A stretch of DNA of 64,000 bases from Gammaproteobacteria bacterium. Lineage in GTDB: Bacteria; Pseudomonadota; Gammaproteobacteria; Pseudomonadales; UBA5518. The position numbers and the translations under genes were made by a program. The notes below the pieces were generated by a model, which was not told where the DNA came from, did not search any database, and saw only the letters and a list, made by a program, of their open reading frames with translations. The stretch covers positions 2,232,001 to 2,296,000 of the forward strand of contig JADIYI010000008.1 in the NCBI GenBank assembly GCA_016705365.1. Direction: 5' to 3'. Position 1 is the first letter of the stretch. The number at the start of each line of letters is the position of its first letter. Shown one piece after another: positions 45,986 through 54,110 of this stretch.

Positions 45986-46747
45986 TCAGATCACGGCCAG
46001 TGACAGTCCGCCGTCGACCGTCAGCACCGAGCCGGTCATGTAGGAAGAGGCAGCAGAGGCCAGCAGCAGTATCGCACCGGCCAGTTCGCCTGGCTCGCCG
46101 AGCCGACGCTGCGGAATGCGTTTGATCATGCGCGCGCCGGTTTCCGATTCGAGATAGTCGCTGGCCATGTCGGTGTGGTAATAGCCGGGCGCGAGCGCAT
46201 TCACGCGGATGCCGTGGCGCGCCCATTCGAGCGCCATCGAGCGCGTGAGCTGGATCAGGCCGGCCTTGGCGGCGGAATAGGGCGCCGTTGCCTTCTGCAC
46301 CGCGCTGCCGAGAATCGAGGCGATATTGATGATCGAGCCGCCCCTGCCGCCGGCAATCATCTGCTGCGCCGCGGCGCGCGCCACCAGCCACGCGCCTTTC
46401 AGGTTAGCGTCCATGACACGGTCCCATTCGTCTTCAGTGATCTCGAGCAACATCCGGTCGGCGGCCGCGCCCGCGTTGTTGATCAGCACATCGAGCGGCG
46501 CGCGCAGAGTGGCAAAGGTCCTGGTTACGCTGGCGGCATCGCTGACATCCAGCGCCACGCAATCCGCGCTACCGCCGGTGGCGCGTATCTCGGCAGCGGT
46601 TGCCTCGAGGTTGTCGATGCGCCGCGCCGCGAGTGTCAGGTGGGCGCCGGCCGCGCTCAGCGTGAGTGCGAACTGGCGCCCGAGACCAGTGCCGCCACCC
46701 GTGATCATGACGTGTCTGGCGGACATATCGAACAGTGACAGGGGCAT
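45986..46747 (-). CDS. SDR family oxidoreductase
   Basis: 253 residues. Classical SDR motifs are TGGGTGLG, NNAG, Ser in INIASILGS and YSAAK. The C-terminal TGSVLTVDGGLSL is the usual ending. It is the third gene in line from the YqhA-like gene (47199), through the thioesterase, with a 20-base gap. The substrate is unknown; the thioesterase neighbour hints at an acyl or keto compound. Confidence 0.92.
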   Translation of the reverse strand: MPLSLFDMSARHVMITGGGTGLGRQFALTLSAAGAHLTLAARRIDNLEATAAEIRATGGSADCVALDVSDAASVTRTFATLRAPLDVLINNAGAAADRMLLEITEDEWDRVMDANLKGAWLVARAAAQQMIAGGRGGSIINIASILGSAVQKATAPYSAAKAGLIQLTRSMALEWARHGIRVNALAPGYYHTDMASDYLESETGARMIKRIPQRRLGEPGELAGAILLLASAASSYMTGSVLTVDGGLSLAVI

Positions 46748-46767
46748 GCAATGATCCTCCGCTTGGT

Positions 46768-47202
46768 TCAGCGCCGCACCGCGGGCTCGTACCTGTCGAG
46801 AAACAGCCGTGGCATGCGCACTGGCTTTCCGCTCGAGATACGGATGCAGACCAGTTCCCAGTCGCCGCGAAACACGGTGGCCGCATCGCGCACCCGGCGC
46901 ATCTGGAAGTGACGCCTCATCTGCAGGCGCGCATCGCTGGCGGTGATCCAGGTGCCGATCTCGAGTTCCTCGCCCTCGAGGGCGGCGTCAAGATATTCGT
47001 AAGTCGCCGTGCGCACCGCCATAGCGCGGTCGAGTTCGCGGTAGGCGGAAGGCGCGACGCCGAGGTGTTCGGAATGAGCCCACGCCACGTCCTGGCACCA
47101 GTTCACGTAGACCGCGTTGTTGGCATGTGCCAGTACATCGATATGCGTGCCCAGCACGCGCACGGTCTGCGTGAACGGATCGGGAAAATCCCAGGCGCTC
47201 AT
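46768..47202 (-). CDS. Acyl-CoA thioesterase (4HBT type)
   Basis: 144 residues, hot-dog fold of 4-hydroxybenzoyl-CoA thioesterase type. The catalytic Asp lies in HIDVLAHANNAVYVNWCQDV. The ATG overlaps the stop of the upstream YqhA-like gene (ATGA). It should release a free acid from a CoA ester in the cytoplasm. Specificity cannot be told. Confidence 0.9.
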   Translation of the reverse strand: MSAWDFPDPFTQTVRVLGTHIDVLAHANNAVYVNWCQDVAWAHSEHLGVAPSAYRELDRAMAVRTATYEYLDAALEGEELEIGTWITASDARLQMRRHFQMRRVRDAATVFRGDWELVCIRISSGKPVRMPRLFLDRYEPAVRR

Positions 47203-47687
47203 TTCTTGGTCAGCTTGTCCAGGTAGCCCATGGCAAAGGCCGAGGCCACGAAGGTCAGGTGGATCAGGGTGAACCACATCAGCTTGTCATTGGCGGTTTT
47301 CTCGGCGTTCATGAAGATCCTCAGCAGGTGGATCGAGGAAATCGCGACGATGCTCACCGCGATTTTCAACTTCAGCGAGGAGGCGTCCATGGTGCCGAGC
47401 CAGCTCAGTTTTTCCTGACCCTCTGCCACATCCAGCGTGGATACGAAATTTTCGTAGCCACTCACCATCACCATCACCAGCAGGCCACCGACCATCGCAA
47501 GGTCGACCAGCGCCAGGATCACCAGCACCAGGTCCGCCTCGCTGAGACTCAGGATATGCCACAGCAGGTGCCAGACTTCCTGGAAGAATTTCACGCCGAG
47601 CGCGACCAGTGCCAGGCTGAGCCCCAGGTAGATCGGCGCCAGCAGCCAGCGCGCCCGATACATCAGGTTTTCGATAATACGTTCCAT
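47199..47687 (-). CDS. YqhA/UPF0114 family membrane protein
   Basis: 162 residues with four membrane helices (about 12-32, 52-75, 107-125, 136-155). ALVDLAMVGGLLVMVMVSGYENFVS with LSWLGTMDASSLKLKIAVSIV are the conserved family stretches. The family is uncharacterised. It heads a three-gene run with the thioesterase and the SDR. Confidence 0.92.
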   Translation of the reverse strand: MERIIENLMYRARWLLAPIYLGLSLALVALGVKFFQEVWHLLWHILSLSEADLVLVILALVDLAMVGGLLVMVMVSGYENFVSTLDVAEGQEKLSWLGTMDASSLKLKIAVSIVAISSIHLLRIFMNAEKTANDKLMWFTLIHLTFVASAFAMGYLDKLTKK

Positions 47688-47718
47688 GGAGCTCCGCTTC
47701 CTGGGTTGAAAAATTCGT

Positions 47719-48576
47719 CTATTGCACGATGGCGCTGCTGAAGGTCAACGGGTTACCGAGACTTGCGCGGTAAGATGGCGGCGGCTTTCCGTTGACGTCG
47801 CGAATCGCATAGTGCGCACCGAGTTCGGCGCCGATCAGGGTCTGTCCGCTGCGCTCCATCAGGGCCGGGTCCGTGTACAGGGCATCGAGCAGCAGCCCCG
47901 TGAATTGCGGTGTCTCGACCTGTTCGATGAAACCCGCATATTGCTGCGGATGTTCGCTGAACACCTTGCGGGTACGTTCGGTCAGCAGCGGCCCCATCCA
48001 GATCGAAACACATGCCACACCGCGCTCGCGAAGATCGACCGCCATATCCCACGCCATCTTGTCGAGGCCGGCCTTCTGCGCGCCGTAGGCGGGGCTGTGC
48101 ATATAACAGCTCGCGCCAAAGGAGGAGCCCATCGCGATCAGGCCGCGACCGGCCTCGATCATCAGCGGTGCGGCATGCCAGCTGGCCACGAAAGCCGAGC
48201 GCAGACCGACATCCAGTATCTGCGCGATCTCCGCGCTCTTTTCCCAGAATCCGCCGGGGCGGATCAGTTCGTCATGAATGAACGCGGCATTGTTGAACAG
48301 GATATCGAGCCGGCCCTGCTCGTGGCGGATCTGCGCCAGCAACGCGGCGACGTCTGCATCACGCGCATGGTCGCAACGCACCGCGATGCCACGGCCCCCG
48401 GCTGCGTCGATCTCGCGCGCGGTCTGATGGATGCTGCCGGGCAGCGCCGCATCGCCCTCCGCCTGCGAACGCCCGCTCACATACACGGTGTATCCGCGGC
48501 TCGCCAGCCCCAGCGCCACTCCCTTTCCCGCGCCGCGACTGGCGCCGGTGACCAATGCCACTCGTTGTTCGCTCAC
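47719..48576 (-). CDS. SDR family oxidoreductase (DHRS1-like)
   Basis: 285 residues. TGASRGAGKG, NNAA, YGAQKAG (Tyr/Lys) and a longer C-terminal part than a minimal SDR, with ERSGQTLIGAELGAHYAI resembling DHRS1-like members. It diverges from another SDR at 48791. The substrate is unknown. Confidence 0.9.
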   Translation of the reverse strand: MSEQRVALVTGASRGAGKGVALGLASRGYTVYVSGRSQAEGDAALPGSIHQTAREIDAAGGRGIAVRCDHARDADVAALLAQIRHEQGRLDILFNNAAFIHDELIRPGGFWEKSAEIAQILDVGLRSAFVASWHAAPLMIEAGRGLIAMGSSFGASCYMHSPAYGAQKAGLDKMAWDMAVDLRERGVACVSIWMGPLLTERTRKVFSEHPQQYAGFIEQVETPQFTGLLLDALYTDPALMERSGQTLIGAELGAHYAIRDVNGKPPPSYRASLGNPLTFSSAIVQ

Positions 48577-48717
48577 AGACAGGTACCCGCAGTCATTGCG
48601 CCGCGAATCCTAGCACAGGCTTATCGGCAGGCGTCGAGGACCGATTCGGCATTTCGCGAAACGCGACTCGGGGGTATGCAATACGTTCACGGACGCACCG
48701 GGGAAACCCCTTTCAGA

Positions 48718-48746
48718 TTGACAATATCAGGAGACGCGCCAACTAT
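48718..48746 (+). promoter_or_regulatory. Candidate promoter for the SDR at 48791
   Basis: A consensus TTGACA (48718-48723) is followed after 17 bases by AACTAT (48741-48746), a weak -10. It lies about 45 bases before the start codon, in the 214-base gap between two divergent SDR genes. Confidence 0.4.
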
Positions 48747-48790
48747 CCTGACGTAGCGGGCTTTCGACGGCGATTCAACAGGAACAAATC

Positions 48791-49543
48791 ATGAGCAGAT
48801 TCGACAACAAGGTGATCTTTCTGACCGGCGCATCCTCCGGCATCGGCGCGGCCACGGCGAAACGCCTTGCGGGTGAAGGTGCAGCGGTCTTTGGAACGGG
48901 GCGCAGCGAACAGGGGCTGGCGCAAACCGAGAAGGCGATCGTCGATGCAGGCGGAATTTTCCAGCCGTTCGCCAGCGATATCACGGGGCCCCAGGCCTGC
49001 AGGGACGCGATCGCGGCCTGCGTCGAGCACTTTGAACGGCTGGATGTGCTGGTGAACTGCGCAGGTTGCCATGTGTTCAGGGCGCTGCACGAGATCAGCG
49101 ACGAGTTGTGGTTCGAGGATCTCGCGACCAACCTCGGCGGAGCGTTTTTTCTGTCCCAGGCAGCAATGCCGCATCTGCTGGCGAGCGGGGGCAATATCGT
49201 CAGTATCGGGTCGCTGGCGAGCGTGCAGGGACAACCGTATTCCGCCACCTATTGCAGTGCCAAGCACGGGTTGATTGGTCTCACGAGGGCGCTTGCGCTG
49301 GAGTACATGAACAGGGGCATACGCATCAATGCGATCTGCCCCGGTGGCACGGATACACCCCAGATACAGAAAGTCGGTATGCCGGATGGCGCGAATATCG
49401 ATCTGATCATGCGTACGGCGGGGTTGCGTGGGTTTTCGCAGGCTGAGGATATCGCTTCGGTGATTGCGTTCATGGCATCCGATGATGCGAAGGGGGTTCA
49501 TGGGGCGGTGTACATGGTGGACCAGGGCAAGACGGTCGGATAG
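48791..49543 (+). CDS. SDR family oxidoreductase
   Basis: 250 residues: TGASSGIG, NCAG, SIGSLASVQG with the catalytic Ser, YCSAKHG and CPGGTDTP. AGGAAC precedes the ATG. It is 3-oxoacyl-reductase-like but of unknown substrate. Single gene; the following 244 bases hold no supported gene, though a stretch at about 49570-49700 looks protein-like in one frame without a start. Confidence 0.92.
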   Translation: MSRFDNKVIFLTGASSGIGAATAKRLAGEGAAVFGTGRSEQGLAQTEKAIVDAGGIFQPFASDITGPQACRDAIAACVEHFERLDVLVNCAGCHVFRALHEISDELWFEDLATNLGGAFFLSQAAMPHLLASGGNIVSIGSLASVQGQPYSATYCSAKHGLIGLTRALALEYMNRGIRINAICPGGTDTPQIQKVGMPDGANIDLIMRTAGLRGFSQAEDIASVIAFMASDDAKGVHGAVYMVDQGKTVG

Positions 49544-49787
49544 TAGCTGCCAAGGACTTCAGTGCAGCGCTTTCTGGCATGGTGCGTTCGCGCTGACGTT
49601 CATGTTCTACGCCTACCTGGGGCAACACAGGCTCTACCTGGAAGCAAGGCCCATCGCCCGGACCGGGCAGCGGGAGATGGCAGGAGGCGGACGGGCGGGA
49701 TGAATCCCGACGCGATATCCGATATCGTGCCGGGCTCTGGATTCACTCATGCACCGTCCGTTACCGGGGACGGTCCCGGGACCGCCA

Positions 49788-50222
49788 ATGTCGAATTACA
49801 AATCCTTCGGAAAATTCCATACCTGGATCTATCGCCTCAGCGGCGGAATCATCCTTGGCAGTGTCGGTCTCGGGCGCAAGATACTGCTGTTGAGTGCCAC
49901 CGGTCGCAAGAGTGGCGAGGTGCGCACCAGTCCGCTGGTGTACATGGCCGACGGCGAGCGTTTCGTGATCTATGGTTCCAATGGCGGGCAGGAGAGCCCG
50001 CCTGCCTGGTTGCTGAATCTGCAGGCCAATCCGCGGGCACAGGTCGAGGTGGGGCGTCGGCGTCTGAATGTGAAGGCGCATATCGCCATCGGTGACGAGG
50101 AAGCGCGGCTGATGCCGCTCGCCCATGGCTACAATCCACACTGGAAAGGTTATCAGCAGCGCGCCCGGCGGCACATACCGCTGATCGTGCTGACACCGCT
50201 CGGGGACGGGCACGGGGCATGA
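49788..50222 (+). CDS. Nitroreductase / deazaflavin-dependent oxidoreductase family protein
   Basis: 144 residues of split-barrel fold. LLSATGRKSGEVRTSPLVYM and NGGQESPPAWLLNLQANP are typical of the DUF385/F420H2-dependent family. Whether this organism makes F420 is unknown; many proteobacterial members may use other flavins. ATG 49788 gives a family-like start; ATG 49749 adds 13 residues. It is followed by a 26-codon frame (50219-50299) and then trpB. Confidence 0.8.
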   Translation: MSNYKSFGKFHTWIYRLSGGIILGSVGLGRKILLLSATGRKSGEVRTSPLVYMADGERFVIYGSNGGQESPPAWLLNLQANPRAQVEVGRRRLNVKAHIAIGDEEARLMPLAHGYNPHWKGYQQRARRHIPLIVLTPLGDGHGA

Positions 50223-50303
50223 GTCGCTTCGGCCCGTATCTGGCGCAGCACGATCGCGGCGAACTGCTCGACCCGTTCGTGCTGCGTGCCAACGCGTGAA
50301 GTC

Positions 50304-51584
50304 ATGAATTATCAGGAGGAACTGCAGAGGATGGACCTGTTCGATTTCGCGCCCGGGCGCGAGGGCTATTATGGCGATTACGGCGGTGCGTTTGTGCCCG
50401 AGATCCTGCATTCGACGATCGAGGAATTGCGCGAGGGCTTTCGTGCCTGCAAGAACGATCCCGCGTTCTGGCAGGAATATCGCGCGCTGCTCGCGGATTA
50501 CTCGGGACGCCCGACCCCGGTCACCTTCCTGGCCAATCTCTCGCAACAGCTCGGTGGCGCGCGCATCTATGTGAAGCGCGAGGACCTCAACCATACCGGT
50601 TCGCACAAGATCAACAATGTGCTCGGCCAGGGCTTGCTGTGCAAGCGGCTCGGCAAGACCCGCGTGATTGCCGAAACCGGCGCCGGCCAGCATGGCTTCG
50701 CGACCGCCACGATGGCGGCCAAATTCGGCTTCAGATGCCGTATCTATATGGGCGCGGTCGATATCGCGCGCCAGCGTCCGAACGTTTTCTGGATGGAAAA
50801 TCTTGGCGCCGAGGTGGTGTCTGTCGAAGATGGCCAGCGCACCCTGAAGGATGCGATCAATGAGGCGATGCGCGACTGGGCCACCAATATGGGCGATACC
50901 CACTACGTGCTGGGCACCGCGTGCGGCCCGCATCCGTTTCCGGAGATGGTGAGCTATTTCCAGTCGATCATCGGGCTCGAGGCGCGCGAGCAGATGCTGG
51001 CGGTGGCGGGCAAGCTGCCCGATCGGGTGTATGCCTGCGTGGGCGGCGGTTCGAACGCGATCGGGGTGTTCCAGGGTTTTCTCGACGACGAGGGCGTGGA
51101 ACTGGTGGGTTGCGAAGCCGGAGGCTACGGCCCGGGCCAGGGAACGCATGCGGCGCGACTCGCCTACCACGATGCCTCGGTCGGGGTGGCGCAGGGTTTC
51201 AAGACCTATTTCCTGCAGAACGAGCAGGGCAACATGCTCGAGACGCACTCGGTGGCGGCCGGCCTCGACTACATCGGCGTGAACCCGATCCTGGTGTGGC
51301 TGTGGGAGCGCGGCAAGGTGCGCTTCGAGGCGGCCACCGATGCCGAGGTGGCGGACACGCTGCGCCTGGTGATGCGCACCGAGGGTTTGATCCCGGCGCT
51401 GGAAAGCACCCATGCTTTCGTGCGCGCGGTGGCCGAAGCGCCATCGATGCGCCGCGACGAGGTGATCCTGATCAACCAGTCGGGACGTGGTGACAAGGAT
51501 ATTTTCACGGTGGCGGATGCGCTCGCCGACGCGAAATGGAAGCACTTCATCGAAAGCAAGGCGGCGCAATATGCAGCTGAATGA
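50304..51584 (+). CDS. trpB: Tryptophan synthase beta subunit
   Basis: 426 residues. The PLP Lys is in HTGSHKINN, with ETGAGQHG (catalytic Glu), GGGSNAIG (phosphate loop) and SGRGDKD. It condenses indole and serine to tryptophan. ATG 50304 or ATG 50331 (after AGGAGG, 11 bases) could be the start. It overlaps trpA by 14 bases. No trpF or other trp gene is present. Confidence 0.94.
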   Translation: MNYQEELQRMDLFDFAPGREGYYGDYGGAFVPEILHSTIEELREGFRACKNDPAFWQEYRALLADYSGRPTPVTFLANLSQQLGGARIYVKREDLNHTGSHKINNVLGQGLLCKRLGKTRVIAETGAGQHGFATATMAAKFGFRCRIYMGAVDIARQRPNVFWMENLGAEVVSVEDGQRTLKDAINEAMRDWATNMGDTHYVLGTACGPHPFPEMVSYFQSIIGLEAREQMLAVAGKLPDRVYACVGGGSNAIGVFQGFLDDEGVELVGCEAGGYGPGQGTHAARLAYHDASVGVAQGFKTYFLQNEQGNMLETHSVAAGLDYIGVNPILVWLWERGKVRFEAATDAEVADTLRLVMRTEGLIPALESTHAFVRAVAEAPSMRRDEVILINQSGRGDKDIFTVADALADAKWKHFIESKAAQYAAE

Positions 51585-52344
51585 CTACATCGCCGAACGG
51601 CGCCGGCAAAAAAAGCTGCTGGTCATGACCCACGTGGTGTGCGGCTACCCGAGTTTCGAGGACAACTGGCGTGAACTCGAGATCATGGCCAGCTACGGCG
51701 TGGACCTCGTCGAACTGCAGTTTCCGTTTTCCGAGCCCTCGGCCGACGGGCCGCTGTTCGTGAAGGCCAACCAGGAATCGCTGGCACACGGCACCTCGGT
51801 GGAGCAGTGCTTTGCCTTCATGGCACGGGTTGCGGCGCACTTTCCGTTCCGCGTGCTGATGATGGGTTACTACAACACCGCCTTCAAACTCGGCCACGCC
51901 GCGTTTGTCGACAAGCTCGCCGGTGCCGGCGGCGTTGGATTCATCCTGCCCGATCTGCCGCTCGAGGAAGCCACGGAACTCTTTGCACTGGCCACGGCAA
52001 AAGACCTCGCGCCGATCATCCTGATGACGCCGACCAGTTCCGCGGCGCGTCTGCGCACGCTCGCCGCCGCGGCCCGGGGATTTGTCTATGCCGTCGCACG
52101 CAAGGGGGTGACCGGCACCGCCACCCGCATGAACGACGAGGTGGGCGTGTTCCTCGAGCGCTGTCGCGCGAACACCCGTCTGCCGCTGGCGGTCGGTTTT
52201 GGCGTCAGTACCCGCGAGGACATGGACTTCATCGCCGCGCATGCGGATATCGCGATCATCGGAACGGCGGCCCTGCGTGCCTGGGAAGCGAATCGCGGGC
52301 AGGGTTTGAAGGATTTCTTCGCGGGGCTGGGCATGACGGCGTGA
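51571..52344 (+). CDS. trpA: Tryptophan synthase alpha subunit (divergent)
   Basis: 257 residues, TIM-barrel. Catalytic Glu and Asp lie in VELQFPFSEPSADGP, where most TrpA proteins read ELGVPFSDPxADGP, and the N-terminus reads LVMTHVVCGYPSFED rather than the usual IPYxTAGDP. Key residues are kept, so it should cleave indole-glycerol phosphate and channel indole to TrpB. It overlaps trpB by 14 bases. Confidence 0.9.
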   Translation: MQLNDYIAERRRQKKLLVMTHVVCGYPSFEDNWRELEIMASYGVDLVELQFPFSEPSADGPLFVKANQESLAHGTSVEQCFAFMARVAAHFPFRVLMMGYYNTAFKLGHAAFVDKLAGAGGVGFILPDLPLEEATELFALATAKDLAPIILMTPTSSAARLRTLAAAARGFVYAVARKGVTGTATRMNDEVGVFLERCRANTRLPLAVGFGVSTREDMDFIAAHADIAIIGTAALRAWEANRGQGLKDFFAGLGMTA

Positions 52345-52354
52345 GGACGGATTC

Positions 52355-53386
52355 GTGAATCGGATGCAGATCGAGCTGCTGATCATCCAGGCGCCGATGG
52401 CGGGTGTCCAGGGCAGCGCGCTGGCGGTGGCCGTGTCCAATGCCGGCGGCCTGGGTTCGCTGCCCTGCGCGATGCTCTCGCACGAGGCCTTGCGTGCGGA
52501 GCTGCGCGCCATCAGGGCGCACACCGACAAGCCCTTCAATGTGAATTTCTTTTGTCATGCCGCGCCGCGCCCCGATGCCCTGCGCGAGGCCGCGTGGCGC
52601 GCCGAGCTGGCACCGTATTACGGGGAGTTCGGAATCGATCCGGCGAGCATTGTCGAGGGGCCGGGCCGGGCACCGTTCAGCCATGACACCGCCGATGTGC
52701 TGGAGGAATTCAAACCGCCGGTGCTGAGCTTTCATTTCGGCCTGCCGGCGCCCGACCTGGTGGCGCGCGCCAGGGCTATGGGCGCGAAAATACTGGCTAC
52801 GGCCACCACGGTGGCAGAAGCACGCTGGCTGGAGGCGCATGGCGCGGATGCCATCATCGCCCAGGGGCTGGAGGCGGGTGGGCATCGCGGCAACTTTCTG
52901 TCCCCGGACCTCAACACGCAAATGGGAAGTTTCGCGCTGCTGCCGCAGATCGTCGCGGCCGTGAGCTGCCCGGTGATCGCGGCCGGTGGCATCGCGGATG
53001 CGCGTGGCGTGGCGGCCGCGATGGCGCTCGGTGCCTGCGCGGTGCAGATCGGCACCGCCTATCTCCTGTGTCCGGAGGCGACGACCAGCACGGTGCATCG
53101 CGCCGCGCTCGAGAGCGATGCGGCGTGCACCACCGCGCTCACCAACCGGTTCACCGGCCGCCCGGCGCGCGCAATCGTGAACCGGGTGTTGCGCGAGCTC
53201 GGACCGATCGGAGCCGCAATGCCGCCGTTTCCGCTGGCCGTTGGCGCCATCGCAGCGCTGCGCGCGAAGGCCGAGGCGCGCGGCTGCGGTGACTTCTCGC
53301 CGCTGTGGGCGGGGCAGAACGTCAGCGGTTGCAGGGAAGTCCCGGCAGCGGCACTGACGCGTGAATTCGCGGCCGGTATTGCCTGA
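52355..53386 (+). CDS. Nitronate monooxygenase (NMO/2-nitropropane dioxygenase family)
   Basis: 343 residues, complete. FMN barrel with QAPMAGVQGS near the start, SNAGGLGSLP, the catalytic His in QGLEAGGHRGNF, and AAGGIADARGVAAAMALGA. It oxidises nitroalkane nitronates, or is a related flavin enzyme. It begins with GTG 52355 (GAGGA upstream), 10 bases after trpA, probably in the same transcript. A different, truncated relative is at 6990-7325. Confidence 0.9.
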   Translation: MNRMQIELLIIQAPMAGVQGSALAVAVSNAGGLGSLPCAMLSHEALRAELRAIRAHTDKPFNVNFFCHAAPRPDALREAAWRAELAPYYGEFGIDPASIVEGPGRAPFSHDTADVLEEFKPPVLSFHFGLPAPDLVARARAMGAKILATATTVAEARWLEAHGADAIIAQGLEAGGHRGNFLSPDLNTQMGSFALLPQIVAAVSCPVIAAGGIADARGVAAAMALGACAVQIGTAYLLCPEATTSTVHRAALESDAACTTALTNRFTGRPARAIVNRVLRELGPIGAAMPPFPLAVGAIAALRAKAEARGCGDFSPLWAGQNVSGCREVPAAALTREFAAGIA

Positions 53387-53522
53387 TGCGCCCGCAACGG
53401 ATTCTCCGCGCTGCCTGATCTCGAGATTGGCGTTCTTGCCGGGCGTCGATCGTCGCGGTCCGGGCCGGGACCAGCGGCGACAGGAGCGCAAGGACCGCCA
53501 CAAGACGAAGCACGGAATTCAT
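53322..53522 (-). pseudogene. Signal-peptide remnant after the MscS gene
   Basis: The ATG overlaps the MscS stop (ATGA) and opens a clear signal peptide, MNSVLRLVAVLALLSPLVPA, then RTATIDARQE and an Arg-rich tail of about 35 residues. Another frame of the same stretch reads NANLEIRQRGESVAGAS, which looks more natural, so a frameshift is likely. The 3' part overlaps the end of the nitronate monooxygenase on the other strand. Best read as the remains of an exported protein gene. Confidence 0.4.
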
Positions 53523-54079
53523 GGCTGCCGACCACCCTTGCGTGCGCCATCAACGGGTCGGATCAACACACTGCTCATCATCACGCTGTTGGGGACCAGG
53601 ATCTCTTCCATCTCGGAATCGCGCAGTGTTGTGTAGCCGAGAGATATCTGGTGTACGGTAGCCGTCACCAGGCCTTTTGGCGTATTCATCTTGACACGGT
53701 CGCCGACCTTGACCGGCCGGTAGAGCACCAGCGAGAGGCCGGAGACCAGATTGCCCAGCGTATTCTGCGCGGCGAGCCCGAGTACCACGGAAACAACGCT
53801 CACACCCGCGAGCAGCGCGGTACCCAGTGCCCTCAGACCGGGAACGAGATGGGCATACAGCACGAAGGCGATCAGATACGCGAAAACCTGCCCGAGCGCG
53901 CTGGCGAAATGCACGCCGGTCACATCCGACAGATGTGATTCCACATGCCGCGTGGCACGTCTGAGCGTGCGGACAATCATCGTCGCAGCGAGCAGGAAGA
54001 TGATGCCGAGCAGAACCGCACCGGTCAGGGTGTCGGGATCGAACATGTCATGTCGCAGCGTAACGAGCAGCTGATTCAT
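53519..54079 (-). CDS. Short MscS-family mechanosensitive channel
   Basis: 186 residues against about 280 in E. coli MscS. The pore helix is visible as VVLGLAAQNTLGNLVSGLSL, followed by the beta domain (YRPVKVGDRV .. LVPNSVMMSS). The C-terminal alpha/beta domain is missing; the protein ends in a basic tail GARKGGRQP. There are three predicted membrane helices. The start MNQLLVTLRHD has a weak ribosome site. It could be a genuine mini-MscS or a truncated gene. Confidence 0.85.
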   Translation of the reverse strand: MNQLLVTLRHDMFDPDTLTGAVLLGIIFLLAATMIVRTLRRATRHVESHLSDVTGVHFASALGQVFAYLIAFVLYAHLVPGLRALGTALLAGVSVVSVVLGLAAQNTLGNLVSGLSLVLYRPVKVGDRVKMNTPKGLVTATVHQISLGYTTLRDSEMEEILVPNSVMMSSVLIRPVDGARKGGRQP

Positions 54080-54110
54080 CGGGTTTCGGTTTGCCAATGT
54101 GTGTGTGGAT

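Noticed and set aside
49570..49703. Stretch reading FWHGAFALTFMFYAYLGQH, considered as an MBOAT acyltransferase fragment
   Set aside because: Similarity is limited to a few residues and there is no start or flanking homology.
50219..50299. A 26-codon frame just before trpB, considered as a trp leader peptide
   Set aside because: It contains no Trp codon and no attenuator-like paired stems follow; it overlaps the previous stop by ATGA but has no recognisable function.
49761..51569. A 602-codon minus-strand frame opposite trpB
   Set aside because: trpB has all catalytic motifs on the plus strand; the antisense frame is a GC-bias artefact.
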